In this document: positions 15,648 through 24,491 of the stretch, one piece after another
How the letters are laid out: every line of letters starts with the position of its first letter
Position numbering within the stretch: position 1 is the stretch's first letter
Origin: Candidatus Dadabacteria bacterium
Lineage (GTDB): Bacteria > Desulfobacterota_D > UBA1144 > Nemesobacterales > Nemesobacteraceae
Assembly: GCA_022826905.1 (NCBI GenBank)
Contig: JAJDUA010000009.1
Location: 1-54,235, forward strand
Direction: 5' to 3'
DNA: 54,235 nt
Notes under the pieces: generated by a model
What the model was told of the DNA's origin: nothing
Database searches by the model: none
The model's input: only the letters and a program-made list of their open reading frames with translations
Made by a program: the position numbers and the translations under genes

Positions 15648-17675
15648 TCATGCGCCGGAGCCTGAGAGGGGGTTCGCCGCGGTTTTTCTCAGAAATTCGT
15701 ACAGCGTGTGGTAGATGCTTTTGTTCTGAATCAGCTTTTCATGAGTTCCCTGCTCCACCACTTCCCCTTTATGGATCACTATTACGTTATCCACGTTCTT
15801 TAGGGTTGAGAGCTTATGGGTTATGACTAGCCTTGTCTGAGAACCTGCATTACTTCTTATCACTTCCTGTACTTTTTCTTCAGTTTCCGCGTCGAGGTGG
15901 GAAGTTGCCTCGTCCATTATAAGAAGTTTCGAATTTTTCCTGACCGCTTTTTCGATTGATCGGGCCTGGGTTTCTCCTGAAGAAAACTTCTCGGTTCCGG
16001 CTGTCGAGCCATCCCGCATTTCTCTTTCATCGGATATGTCCTTTTCGAACAGAAACAGGTCCTGGAAGATGGCGGTTATGTTCGAGCGCAGGTACTGGTT
16101 TGACAGTTCCTCGATGTCTACGCCATTAAAGAGAATCTGGCCTCTCTGGGGTTTATAGAATTTAAGGATCAGGTTCACGATAGTCGTCTTCCCCGCTCCC
16201 GTGATTCCCACAAGGGCGGCGCTTTCTCCCGGTTTTATTGCAAAGGATGCGTCCTTGAGCACCCATTCACGCTCATTATATGAAAACCACACGCCCTGGA
16301 ATTCAAGAGAGCCTTCGGTTGTTGCGGGTACCAGAGATCCGCTTAGCTCGGGTTTTTCCGCCAGAGTGTCGTAGAGGTTCTCAGAGGCGGCAACGGCGGA
16401 CTGAAAGACATTGAATTTTTCTGAAAGCTCTTGGATGGGCTTGAATATCATTCTTACGTAGTAAAGAAACGCAAGCAGAGCGCCTAGGGAGAGATCAAGG
16501 TTCATAACCCCGATTGCCCCGTACCACAGGATTATCCCGGTTGCTGCTATGCCCACGTATTCTATGGAAGGGCGGAAAATCACGTAGACCCATAGCTGCT
16601 GTATATTGGCCCTGTAGTTTTCCCTGTTTACCTCCCAGAATTTTTCGAAGTTCCTTTTCTCTTTTCCATAAAGTTTAAGGAGCACTATTCCCCTCATGCT
16701 TTCGGCTACAAAGGCATTAAGCTTGCCTATGGTTCTTCGAATCTCCCTGTACACCAGTCGAAGTCGCATTCGGAAAATGGAGACCGTGAAAGCAAGAAAC
16801 ACCGTAAGCGCGACGATTATAAGCGTAAGCCCGACGTTCATCCTGAACATGATCACCAAGGTGCCGATTATGATTATGATGTCCTTTATGAAGTGTATGA
16901 GAACGGATGTGTACATTTCGTTTATGGCGTTCACGTCGTTTGTGACTCGGGTGGTTATCCTGCCCACCGGGTTTCGGTCGAAGTACTGCTGGGGAAGGGA
17001 GAATATGTGGGAGAGGGTGTGACTTCGCATGTCGTGCATTATTTTTTGGCCTGAGTAGTGAAGAATGTAGGTAAAAGAAGAGGTGAAAATAAAAATTCCG
17101 ACTACGGATAAAACCACGTAGAGAGCAAGGGTCCCGAGCCTTTTTGTCTGTTTTGAGCGAAGAAAAGACACTTTTTCTTTGCCGAGCGACTCGAGGTCCG
17201 AATGAGCCAGAAACGCGACCCCTTCTGTTTGCTCAAACAAGGAGGCGTTTCGAGCTATTATTTCCAAAACCTCCTGTTTTTCATCTCCCTCAAATTCCTT
17301 GGGGTCTACCACTATGTATTTTGTCTCGGAGAATTCAACGCCTGAGCGCTCGATTCTGTCTTTCTCCGAGGAGGAGAGCTTTGAGAAATCGACCAGAAAC
17401 CCTCCGCCCGCAAGGACAAGAATGGATTCCCCCTCGAGTCCCGAGAGCGCCCGCTCCGTTTCTTCCCCTGCCTCTGCCCTGTTCCATGTAGGATAGATAT
17501 AGCTGTCGACCGCGACTTTGATGAGGTATGGAACCGTGATTTCAAGCGTTGCCGTAGCGATCATCAGAAGAAGCGACAGGGCGAAGTAAGAGCGGTACTT
17601 CCCCAAAAAGCCCAGAATCCACCTTAGGATCTTAAGATCGTAAGTTGATTTCCTGTTTCTCTCCAAGTCGCTCAT
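15648..17675 (-). CDS. ABC exporter half-transporter B (consensus Walker B, degenerate signature)
   Basis: This 675-residue type IV ABC half-transporter has a membrane domain followed by a nucleotide-binding domain. Walker A is GITGAGKTT, Walker B LLIMDEATSH keeps the catalytic glutamate, and the H-loop VITHKLS keeps histidine. The signature is FSSGE rather than LSGGQ. Only about 28 residues separate the Q-loop (FQDLFLF) from it, so roughly 30-35 residues of the helical subdomain are missing. About 110 extra residues (roughly 65-180), probably periplasmic, lie between the first two membrane helices. It pairs with the gene 9 nt upstream. The substrate is unknown (drug or lipid class). Confidence 0.88.
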   Translation of the reverse strand: MSDLERNRKSTYDLKILRWILGFLGKYRSYFALSLLLMIATATLEITVPYLIKVAVDSYIYPTWNRAEAGEETERALSGLEGESILVLAGGGFLVDFSKLSSSEKDRIERSGVEFSETKYIVVDPKEFEGDEKQEVLEIIARNASLFEQTEGVAFLAHSDLESLGKEKVSFLRSKQTKRLGTLALYVVLSVVGIFIFTSSFTYILHYSGQKIMHDMRSHTLSHIFSLPQQYFDRNPVGRITTRVTNDVNAINEMYTSVLIHFIKDIIIIIGTLVIMFRMNVGLTLIIVALTVFLAFTVSIFRMRLRLVYREIRRTIGKLNAFVAESMRGIVLLKLYGKEKRNFEKFWEVNRENYRANIQQLWVYVIFRPSIEYVGIAATGIILWYGAIGVMNLDLSLGALLAFLYYVRMIFKPIQELSEKFNVFQSAVAASENLYDTLAEKPELSGSLVPATTEGSLEFQGVWFSYNEREWVLKDASFAIKPGESAALVGITGAGKTTIVNLILKFYKPQRGQILFNGVDIEELSNQYLRSNITAIFQDLFLFEKDISDEREMRDGSTAGTEKFSSGETQARSIEKAVRKNSKLLIMDEATSHLDAETEEKVQEVIRSNAGSQTRLVITHKLSTLKNVDNVIVIHKGEVVEQGTHEKLIQNKSIYHTLYEFLRKTAANPLSGSGA

Positions 17676-17684
17676 TTATACACC

Positions 17685-19400
17685 TCAGACAGACTGTAGT
17701 TTTTCAAGCGCGTAGTAGACTCCGCGTTGCTCCATAAGTTCCCCTCGTCCTCCGCTCTCGATTATCTCTCCGTTTTTCATGACCGCGATTCGCGATAATC
17801 CCACTACAGAAGATATTCTGTTTGAGATTATTACCACTGTGCGCCCGCGCATTGCCTCTATCACGTTTGTTATCACGGTGTTCTCCGTCTGCGGATCAAG
17901 GGACGAGAGCACGTCATCAAGTATCAGGACCTCGGGCTTGAGCACCAAGGCCCTCGCTATAGCCAGGCGTTGTCGCTGTCCTCCCGAAAGGCTGAGTCCC
18001 CGCTCTCCCACCACGGTGTCGAATCCCTGCTGAAACTCCATTATCTGTTCGTATATTCCCGCCGTTTTGGCGGCCTGCTCTACCTGTTCGCGGGTTATGC
18101 TCGGGTTTATGAAGGTTATGTTGTCATAAACCGTTCCGCTGAACACGGTTATTTCCTGCGGCACGTAGACGATGGTTTCCTGAAGGCTTTTTCTTGATAT
18201 CTTCCTTATATCAATTCCGTCGACCGTTATTTCTCCCGGTTCGGTCTCATGGATTTTCATGAGCAGCTTCATCAGGGTGGTCTTCCCCGAGCCCACAAGA
18301 CCCGTTATTCCCAGAGTTGTCCCGCGGGGTATGTGGAGATTAACTTCGCGCAAAGCCGGGGTGGAGCCGTAGGAGAAGGAAACCCCGGAGAATTTTATGT
18401 CTCCCTTCAGTTCGTAGTCTTTTTCCCCTGCCCGGGCTCCATCTTTTGGTTCGACCGCGAAAATGTCGTTCAGCCGGTTTATCGAAGCGTTTCCCCTCTT
18501 TAGTAGGTCAATCGCCCACCCCATGGCCATCATGGGCCAGGCGAGCATCATGAGGTAAACCAGTATGGCAGAAAATTCCCCGAGGGTTATTTCAGTGCCG
18601 ATCGCTCCTGCTCCGCCGAAGAGAAGAAACAGGGCCGTCGCTAATGAGGGTACGAAGTATATAAACGGCTGAAAGACTGCCCGGATCTTCACTAGGTGTA
18701 CGTTCTTCTCAAGATAATCCGCGCTTGCGCGATCAAAATCCCGCTCCTCGGTCCGCTCAAGCCCGAATGCCTTTACCACCTTGATTCCCGATACCGGTTT
18801 TCTTGCGCTTTCGGTGAGTTCCGAGAAGGATTCCTGAGAATGCCGGAATCTGCTCTCTATCATGTTTCCGAACTTGTATATGAAGACGGCGAGGGCGGGA
18901 AACGGCAAAAACGCGTAAAGGGCCATTTCGGGAGAGATGTAAACCATCGCGGCGAAGATGAAGAAAAACAGGAATACTCCGTCGTACGCTATGAGCAGCC
19001 CTAGGCCGCAGGAGAACTTTAGAGTCTCTATATCGTTTACCGTGTGCGCCATCAGGTCGCCGACCTTTCTTCCCGAGAAGAAATCGAAGTTAAGCTTTTG
19101 GACGTGCTCAAAGAAATCGTTTCTGAGGGAATACTCTATTTTCCTCGCTCCGCCCATTATGAAATACCGCCAGCCGAGGCGGAAAAATGCCATGAGCAGC
19201 CCGAGACCGAGTATGTAGAGGGAGTACTTGGTTATGAGGGAAAAATCCGTGCTCTGCAGTGTGAGCTCATCTATTATCCACTGGATTACTATGGGAACTG
19301 ATAGCTGGGCCATATCCACCAGCGTGAGAGAAATGAGACCGGTTAGAAACGAGTACCTGTACCGTAAAATAAGGGAGGAGATGCTTGTTTTTCTGACCAA
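17685..19400 (-). CDS. ABC exporter half-transporter A (canonical signature, degenerate Walker B/H-loop)
   Basis: This 571-residue membrane-plus-NBD half-transporter has Walker A GLVGSGKTT and signature LSLSGGQRQR. Walker B is LILDDV, with aspartate in place of the catalytic glutamate, and the switch histidine is asparagine (IISNRIS). These defects complement those of the partner: the dimer would have one consensus site (B-type Walker B with A-type LSGGQ) and one degenerate site, the arrangement known for TM287/288 and BmrCD. The start is TTG 19400 with no strong Shine-Dalgarno, so a different start is possible. Confidence 0.9.
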   Translation of the reverse strand: MVRKTSISSLILRYRYSFLTGLISLTLVDMAQLSVPIVIQWIIDELTLQSTDFSLITKYSLYILGLGLLMAFFRLGWRYFIMGGARKIEYSLRNDFFEHVQKLNFDFFSGRKVGDLMAHTVNDIETLKFSCGLGLLIAYDGVFLFFFIFAAMVYISPEMALYAFLPFPALAVFIYKFGNMIESRFRHSQESFSELTESARKPVSGIKVVKAFGLERTEERDFDRASADYLEKNVHLVKIRAVFQPFIYFVPSLATALFLLFGGAGAIGTEITLGEFSAILVYLMMLAWPMMAMGWAIDLLKRGNASINRLNDIFAVEPKDGARAGEKDYELKGDIKFSGVSFSYGSTPALREVNLHIPRGTTLGITGLVGSGKTTLMKLLMKIHETEPGEITVDGIDIRKISRKSLQETIVYVPQEITVFSGTVYDNITFINPSITREQVEQAAKTAGIYEQIMEFQQGFDTVVGERGLSLSGGQRQRLAIARALVLKPEVLILDDVLSSLDPQTENTVITNVIEAMRGRTVVIISNRISSVVGLSRIAVMKNGEIIESGGRGELMEQRGVYYALEKLQSV

Positions 19401-19612
19401 TGGTATACGACGAAATATTTTACAGGATCGAAAAGCTAGGCGGCTACCAAGCCTTGATCCTCTCGGATAAAAAGTAAATTTCGGGCGGCGCGCGACCGCT
19501 AAATCATTATACAGTGAAAAACCCGTAGAAGATACTCCGCTGTATCTGTGGGAGCGGATTTTGCCCAGATGGTCGGGGATAAGGTATTTTTTTTCGAGCG
19601 GAGGTAGATAGC

Positions 19613-20224
19613 GTGGAGAATGTTTCCTACCAAGTTCCTGCGGGAATTTCGACGGCGCAGCAGATTATAAAGAAAAGCAGGTTCATAGCCACTGTCGGGC
19701 GTGCAGGCACGAGACGGGAGGCCGAAGATTTCATAGAGAGCGTAAGGGCTCTTCATCCCACGGCGAGTCATAACTGCTATGCGTTTTTGTCTTGCGCCCC
19801 GGGGGGAACAGATATCGGTTTCGGCGACGACGGAGAGGTCTCGGGAACCGCCGGGCGGCCCATGATGACTCTTTTGGAACACAGTGGCATAGGGGAGATA
19901 GCGGCCGTGGTAACCCGGTATTTCGGAGGGATAAAGCTCGGTCCCGGCGGGCTTCTGAGGGCATACACGGGTTCCCTGCGGGCGGCCTTGGGGGAGCTTG
20001 AACTTGAAGAGCACGTTTCGGTGAAGGATGGGCACATTGTTTTTTCCTACGCACACGAGAATTCCATAAGGGTTCTGTTTGAAAAATCGGGCGTTACGAT
20101 AACGAACGTTGAGCGCGGAGAGGATATCCGCTTCGGTTTCACGGTCCCCCTCGGCGTTGCCGCAAGCCTTGAAGAAAGGGTTGCTTCCTTGACCAGGGGG
20201 AAATCAAGGCTTGTCTGGACATAG
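19613..20224 (+). CDS. yigZ: YigZ/IMPACT family protein
   Basis: This 203-residue member of the UPF0029 (YigZ, IMPACT) family has KKSRFIATV, SHNCYAFL, GFGDDGEVSGTAGRPM and the conserved VTRYFGGIKLGPGGLLRAY. The biochemical role in bacteria is not settled. GTG 19613 follows GGAGG at good spacing. It starts a plus-strand run of small metabolic and transport genes. Confidence 0.92.
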   Translation: MENVSYQVPAGISTAQQIIKKSRFIATVGRAGTRREAEDFIESVRALHPTASHNCYAFLSCAPGGTDIGFGDDGEVSGTAGRPMMTLLEHSGIGEIAAVVTRYFGGIKLGPGGLLRAYTGSLRAALGELELEEHVSVKDGHIVFSYAHENSIRVLFEKSGVTITNVERGEDIRFGFTVPLGVAASLEERVASLTRGKSRLVWT

Positions 20225-20323
20225 GCAGGCTTCGCGCGTTCCTGGAGGGTGCAATTCTCTGTTCTGCCGTACGGTCAAAGCCGGTATACTAACCTTCAAT
20301 CAATTTCACAGGTGGAGGCGGTT

Positions 20324-20836
20324 ATGAATGTTTATGATTGCGTAAGATCGCTTAGTTCCGTAAGAAGTTACCTCGACGGGGAAGTTCCGGACGAAGTCAT
20401 CATGGAAGTCATGGAGTCGGGGAGGTTCTCGCCGAGTGCCCACAACAATCAGCCTTGGGAATTTGTTCTCATAAGGGACCGCGCAATGCTCCGGCAAATG
20501 GGAAAGTATTGCACAAGCGGCAGTTTCATCGTGCAGGTGGCTTTCGCGGTGGTGCTTTTGGTGGACCCGCAAAGCAAGTGGCACCAGATCGACGGCACCA
20601 GAGCTGCGCAGAACATGGTTCTAGTGGCGTGGAGCCACGGACTCGGGTCCTGCTGGATAGGAAGAATAGAGAAGGAAGAGCTTAAAAGGTATCTGGGAGT
20701 GCCGGAAGAGTTCGAAGTCCTTACCGTGCTTCCTTTTGGCTACTTTGACAAAAGACGGGTTGCCACCGGGAAGTTGAGAAAAAGTCCGGACGAGGTGTTT
20801 CATCTGGACGGTTACGGAAAAAGAATTCCGGGATAA
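20324..20836 (+). CDS. Nitroreductase family protein
   Basis: This roughly 170-residue FMN-dependent NAD(P)H oxidoreductase has the N-terminal RSLSSVRSYLDGEVPDE, the SPSAHNNQPWEFVLI signature and the glycine-rich HGLGSCWIG. The frame is open upstream, but ATG 20324 is preceded by GGAGG and is where family similarity begins. The substrate is unknown. Confidence 0.9.
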   Translation: MNVYDCVRSLSSVRSYLDGEVPDEVIMEVMESGRFSPSAHNNQPWEFVLIRDRAMLRQMGKYCTSGSFIVQVAFAVVLLVDPQSKWHQIDGTRAAQNMVLVAWSHGLGSCWIGRIEKEELKRYLGVPEEFEVLTVLPFGYFDKRRVATGKLRKSPDEVFHLDGYGKRIPG

Positions 20837-20894
20837 GAGGCTTGCGGGACTTTTTGCGTGGCGGACAAAGAATCGTATTGACGTAAGATTTCAG

Positions 20895-21518
20895 ATGAGA
20901 AAATATTTTGTCGAATTCACAGGAACCTTCTTTCTCGTCTTCACGATAGGGAATGTCGTTGTCGCTCCCGGCGCCGGACTTTTCGCGCCTCTGGCCATAG
21001 GGGCCGTGCTCACCGCGATGATTTACGCGGGGGCACACATTTCAGGAGCACACTATAACCCGGCCGTGACAATGGCATTCTGGTTCAGGGGAAAAATGAA
21101 TTCGGGTGACGTCTTTCCCTACATGGTGACGCAGGTTGTTGCGGGGATCTTGGCCGCCTTGGCCGTTTTGCTTGTAAAGGGAACCCCAGAGACCTTGCCC
21201 ATGGAAATATCTCCCCTACCGGCTCTAATTGTAGAAACGCTTTTTACCTTCGCGCTCTGTCTGGTGATACTCGAAGTCGCGACTTCGAAAGCGACAAAGG
21301 GCAATTTCTATTACGGCATCGCCGTAGGATTAATAGTCATGGGGGGGACATATGCAGCCGGGAGTATTTCAGGTGGGGTTTTTAATCCCGCGGTGGCGGT
21401 GGGAATAATCATAATGGGAATCGAGGACCCTTCCTCCATATGGATTTACCTGTGTGCGAACTCTATTGGAGGTTTTTTCGCGCCGGCGATCTACAAGCTC
21501 ATCCACTCGGACGAGTAA
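20895..21518 (+). CDS. MIP-family channel (aquaporin-like) with atypical second NPA box
   Basis: This 207-residue protein has six membrane helices and two half-helix boxes, HYNPAVTMAFW and GVFNPAVAVG. In canonical aquaporins the second NPA is followed by arginine, which forms the selectivity filter; here it is valine. The pore may therefore be wider or pass other small neutral solutes. The gene begins 58 nt after the nitroreductase. Confidence 0.88.
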   Translation: MRKYFVEFTGTFFLVFTIGNVVVAPGAGLFAPLAIGAVLTAMIYAGAHISGAHYNPAVTMAFWFRGKMNSGDVFPYMVTQVVAGILAALAVLLVKGTPETLPMEISPLPALIVETLFTFALCLVILEVATSKATKGNFYYGIAVGLIVMGGTYAAGSISGGVFNPAVAVGIIIMGIEDPSSIWIYLCANSIGGFFAPAIYKLIHSDE

Positions 21519-21550
21519 CTTCGCGGCACAAAGCGTAAGGACTGAGCAGG

Positions 21551-22330
21551 ATGAATCTTAAGAAGCTTGGAAATACGGAGGTATTCATTCCCGAGATCGG
21601 ACTCGGCACGTGGAACTACAAAGGAGGAGTAGAGCCTCTGAGGGCAGGTATCAAACTTGGGGCCTCGCTTATAGATACCGCCGAGGGGTACTATACGGAA
21701 GACATAGTCGGCGAGGCTGTGCGGTCCTTCAGAGACGAGGTCATCATAGCGACCAAGGTTTCGGGAAGGAATCTCGCCCACGACAGCGTGATTAAGTCCT
21801 GCGAGGCGAGTCTCGAGAAGCTTGGCACGGACTGCATAGATCTTTACCAGATACACTGGCCGAATCCCCTCTATCCGATAGAAGGGACGATGAGAGCGCT
21901 TGAGAAGCTGGTTGACCGCGGATGCGTGAGCTATGTCGGGGTGAGCAATTTTTCCGCGAGGCAGATGAGCGAGGCTCAGCGCTATTTCCCCAACTACCCT
22001 ATAGTCTCAAATCAGGTGCTCTACAACCTAAACTCGAGAGATATAGAAAAAGAGTTGCTTCCCTACTGTCTGGATAACGAGGTAACCGTAATGGCTTACA
22101 CCCCGCTTGACAACGGAAGGCTCTGCCGCCCTGGGGACGGGATTTTGTCCGAGATAGCGGCCGAGACCGGAAAGACGGAGGCTCAGGTTGCCCTTAACTG
22201 GTGTGTTTGCCAAGAGAACGTTATCGTGATTCCGAAGGCGGATTCGGTGGTGAAAACGGTCGAGAACTGCGGGGCCTCGGGATGGAGACTTTCCCCGGAA
22301 CAGTTGCGCATGCTTGATGAGGGATTCTGA
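21551..22330 (+). CDS. Aldo/keto reductase
   Basis: This 259-residue NADPH-dependent TIM-barrel oxidoreductase shows IGLGTWNYKG at the N-terminus and SLIDTAEGYYTEDIVGEA, which carries the catalytic Asp and Tyr. IATKV holds the catalytic Lys, IHWPNP the His, and VIPKADS binds cofactor near the C-terminus. The substrate is unknown. It lies 32 nt after the aquaporin gene and could be cotranscribed. Confidence 0.92.
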   Translation: MNLKKLGNTEVFIPEIGLGTWNYKGGVEPLRAGIKLGASLIDTAEGYYTEDIVGEAVRSFRDEVIIATKVSGRNLAHDSVIKSCEASLEKLGTDCIDLYQIHWPNPLYPIEGTMRALEKLVDRGCVSYVGVSNFSARQMSEAQRYFPNYPIVSNQVLYNLNSRDIEKELLPYCLDNEVTVMAYTPLDNGRLCRPGDGILSEIAAETGKTEAQVALNWCVCQENVIVIPKADSVVKTVENCGASGWRLSPEQLRMLDEGF

Positions 22331-22404
22331 AGTTTCGTTTTAGGGTCCCATTATGTGATATACTTACCGGGTTGAACACGGAGTAATGAGGAGGAGAGTG
22401 TGCG

Positions 22405-23730
22405 ATGAGTCTAAAAAAAACGCTTTCACTTTTGGTTTTCTTTTTTGTTTTAGCTTTCTTTTCTTTTACCGATCCCGCTTCAGCGAGCGAGCTTGATACG
22501 GGCGATACCGCCTGGATACTGATTTCAACTGGACTTGTTCTTTTCATGATGATTCCTGGGCTTGCGCTTTTCTACGGGGGGCTAGTCGGCAAAAAGAATG
22601 TTCTTTCGGTGCTAATGCAGTGCTTTTCGATTACTGCTGTGGTGACTCTCATATGGACGTTTTTCGGTTACAGTATGACTTTTGACACTACCGGCATGGT
22701 AGCGGGAGAACTTGGGGTGAATGCCTTTGTGGGAGGGTTCTCGAAGGCGTTTCTACATGGGGTAGGAATTGACACTCTTTCGGGGACGATTCCAGAGATT
22801 CTGTTCTTCGCCTTCCAGCTTACTTTCGCAATCATAACCCCGGGACTTATAATCGGAGCGTTCGCCGAGAGAATGAAGTTCTCGGCTATGCTTCTGTTTA
22901 CCGCCCTGTGGGTGGTATTCTGCTACTTCCCGATCGCACACATGGTCTGGGGAGGAGAGGGCTCCTACTTTGGAGACATGGGAGTAATTGACTTTGCAGG
23001 CGGAATAGTTGTCCATATTACGGCGGGTACCGCGGCCCTTGTGGCAGCGATACTGGTCGGGGCCAGAAGAGGCTACCCAAGGCAACTCCCGCTTCCACAC
23101 AACCTTACTCTTACAATGATAGGTACCGCGATGCTCTGGGTCGGATGGTTCGGATTTAATGGGGGAAGCGCCCTTGCGGCCGGTGGGCAGGCGGCCATGG
23201 CGGTCGTGGTAACCCAGATTTCTCCTTGCGTTGCCGCCCTTGTCTGGATATTCATTGAAAACGTGAGGTCAGGCAAGCCCAGCGCTTTGGGTTTTGCGAC
23301 TGGAGCTATCGCTGGTCTTGCGGCCATAACACCCGCCTCGGGCACCGTGGGACCGATGGGGGCGATAGCGATAGGGGCCGTATCTTCTGTTCTGGCCTAC
23401 ATAGCAGCGACCTACATCAAGTTTTATTTCAGGTATGATGACGCGCTTGACGTCGTGGGAGTTCACGGAGTCGGCGGGTTTGTAGGAATTGTGCTTGCCG
23501 GGATATTCGCTTCAACCGCTTACGGCGGTTCGATTGTGGATCTAGACATAGGCGCGCAGCTCGGCATTCAGCTCTATGGAGGAGTATTCGCCATCGTATA
23601 CACTGCTGTAGTAAGCTATATAGTGCTCAAGGTTGTTGACATGCTTGTCGGGCTCAGGGTCAATGAGGATGAGGAGAGCCAAGGTCTTGACATAACGGAT
23701 CACGGAGAAGAGGGTTACCACGACGTCTAA
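22405..23730 (+). CDS. amt: Ammonium transporter
   Basis: This 441-residue Amt/Rh family channel has a cleavable N-terminal signal (to about SASA) and eleven predicted membrane segments. Family motifs include FYGGLVGKKNVLS, GAFAERMKFSAMLLF, DFAGGIVVHITAG and the twin-histidine region DVVGVHGVGGFVG. It imports ammonium or ammonia. A strong GAGGAGGAGAG precedes ATG 22405. No GlnK gene is adjacent. Confidence 0.95.
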   Translation: MSLKKTLSLLVFFFVLAFFSFTDPASASELDTGDTAWILISTGLVLFMMIPGLALFYGGLVGKKNVLSVLMQCFSITAVVTLIWTFFGYSMTFDTTGMVAGELGVNAFVGGFSKAFLHGVGIDTLSGTIPEILFFAFQLTFAIITPGLIIGAFAERMKFSAMLLFTALWVVFCYFPIAHMVWGGEGSYFGDMGVIDFAGGIVVHITAGTAALVAAILVGARRGYPRQLPLPHNLTLTMIGTAMLWVGWFGFNGGSALAAGGQAAMAVVVTQISPCVAALVWIFIENVRSGKPSALGFATGAIAGLAAITPASGTVGPMGAIAIGAVSSVLAYIAATYIKFYFRYDDALDVVGVHGVGGFVGIVLAGIFASTAYGGSIVDLDIGAQLGIQLYGGVFAIVYTAVVSYIVLKVVDMLVGLRVNEDEESQGLDITDHGEEGYHDV

Positions 23731-23766
23731 AGTGCGGGTGAGGGTCTGTGCCCGCATGGTTTACGG

Positions 23767-23997
23767 ATGAGCACTCACGCACGGGACTCAAGGGTCTGCG
23801 CCTGCGGGTACTCCGTCGGGGATCCGTGGGTGGTTCCGAGACAGAGATACTCTTTTTTCGGTTGGTTCGTGATGAGTTGCGGGATAAGCTACCCGCCGAA
23901 GCAGATCAACATAGAGTGTGAACGCTGTGGGGAGGTTTTCGACGTGATCGAGGGAGACAGAGAATTCCTTGAGGACTATATGCTCCGCAACCGGTGA
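23767..23997 (+). CDS. Small Cys-rich protein, zinc-ribbon-like
   Basis: This 76-residue protein is not recognised as a named family. CACG near residues 12-15 and CERCG near residue 53 could ligate one zinc ion; an extra Cys lies between them (MSCGI). The C-terminus is acidic and helical. It follows amt by 36 nt, and its stop abuts that of the convergent DUF151 gene with no gap. Coding is supported by the paired cysteines and tight packing only. Confidence 0.55.
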   Translation: MSTHARDSRVCACGYSVGDPWVVPRQRYSFFGWFVMSCGISYPPKQINIECERCGEVFDVIEGDREFLEDYMLRNR

Positions 23998-24474
23998 TCA
24001 CATCTTGTACTTGCCGAAATCCTCATCCGACATGTCTTCGAGGACATCGCCTGCACTTTGATCCTTATCCCCGATTTTTACGCTGAGAGCGGCTTTTAGC
24101 ACCTCTTCGTCGACCATGATGCGGCACCCGGTTCTGAGCGCTATCGCTATGGCGTCGCTCGGGCGGGAGTCTACCAGGAGTTCCTCTCCGTCTTTTTTGA
24201 TGCGAAGGCGGGCGTAAAAGGTGTTTTCCCGAAGTTCCGTGATCTCTATTTCAATGACCTCATAGCCGGTGGCGGCGATTACGTTTTTCAGAAGATCGTG
24301 GGTGAGGGGTCTCGGTCTCGGAGTTTTTTTGATCTCCATTGCTATGGCGCTTGCCTCCTCGAATCCCACCCAGAGAGGAAGACTCCTTTCCCCTTCCTCT
24401 TCATTCAGAATGACAACGGGCATATCAGTAAACGGATCGGCGACTATACAGGAAACCTTCATTTCAAGAAACAT
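23998..24474 (-). CDS. Bifunctional nuclease family protein (DUF151)
   Basis: This 158-residue DUF151/BFN-domain protein has the motifs PVVILNEEEGERSLPLWVG, RPLTHDLLKNVI and the highly conserved VDSRPSDAIAIALRTG. Homologues have been reported as DNase/RNase in plants, but the bacterial role is uncertain. GGGAGGGAG precedes ATG 24474. It follows miaB by 17 nt and is probably cotranscribed with it. Confidence 0.9.
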   Translation of the reverse strand: MFLEMKVSCIVADPFTDMPVVILNEEEGERSLPLWVGFEEASAIAMEIKKTPRPRPLTHDLLKNVIAATGYEVIEIEITELRENTFYARLRIKKDGEELLVDSRPSDAIAIALRTGCRIMVDEEVLKAALSVKIGDKDQSAGDVLEDMSDEDFGKYKM

Positions 24475-24491
24475 TTTTCTCCCTCCCTGTG

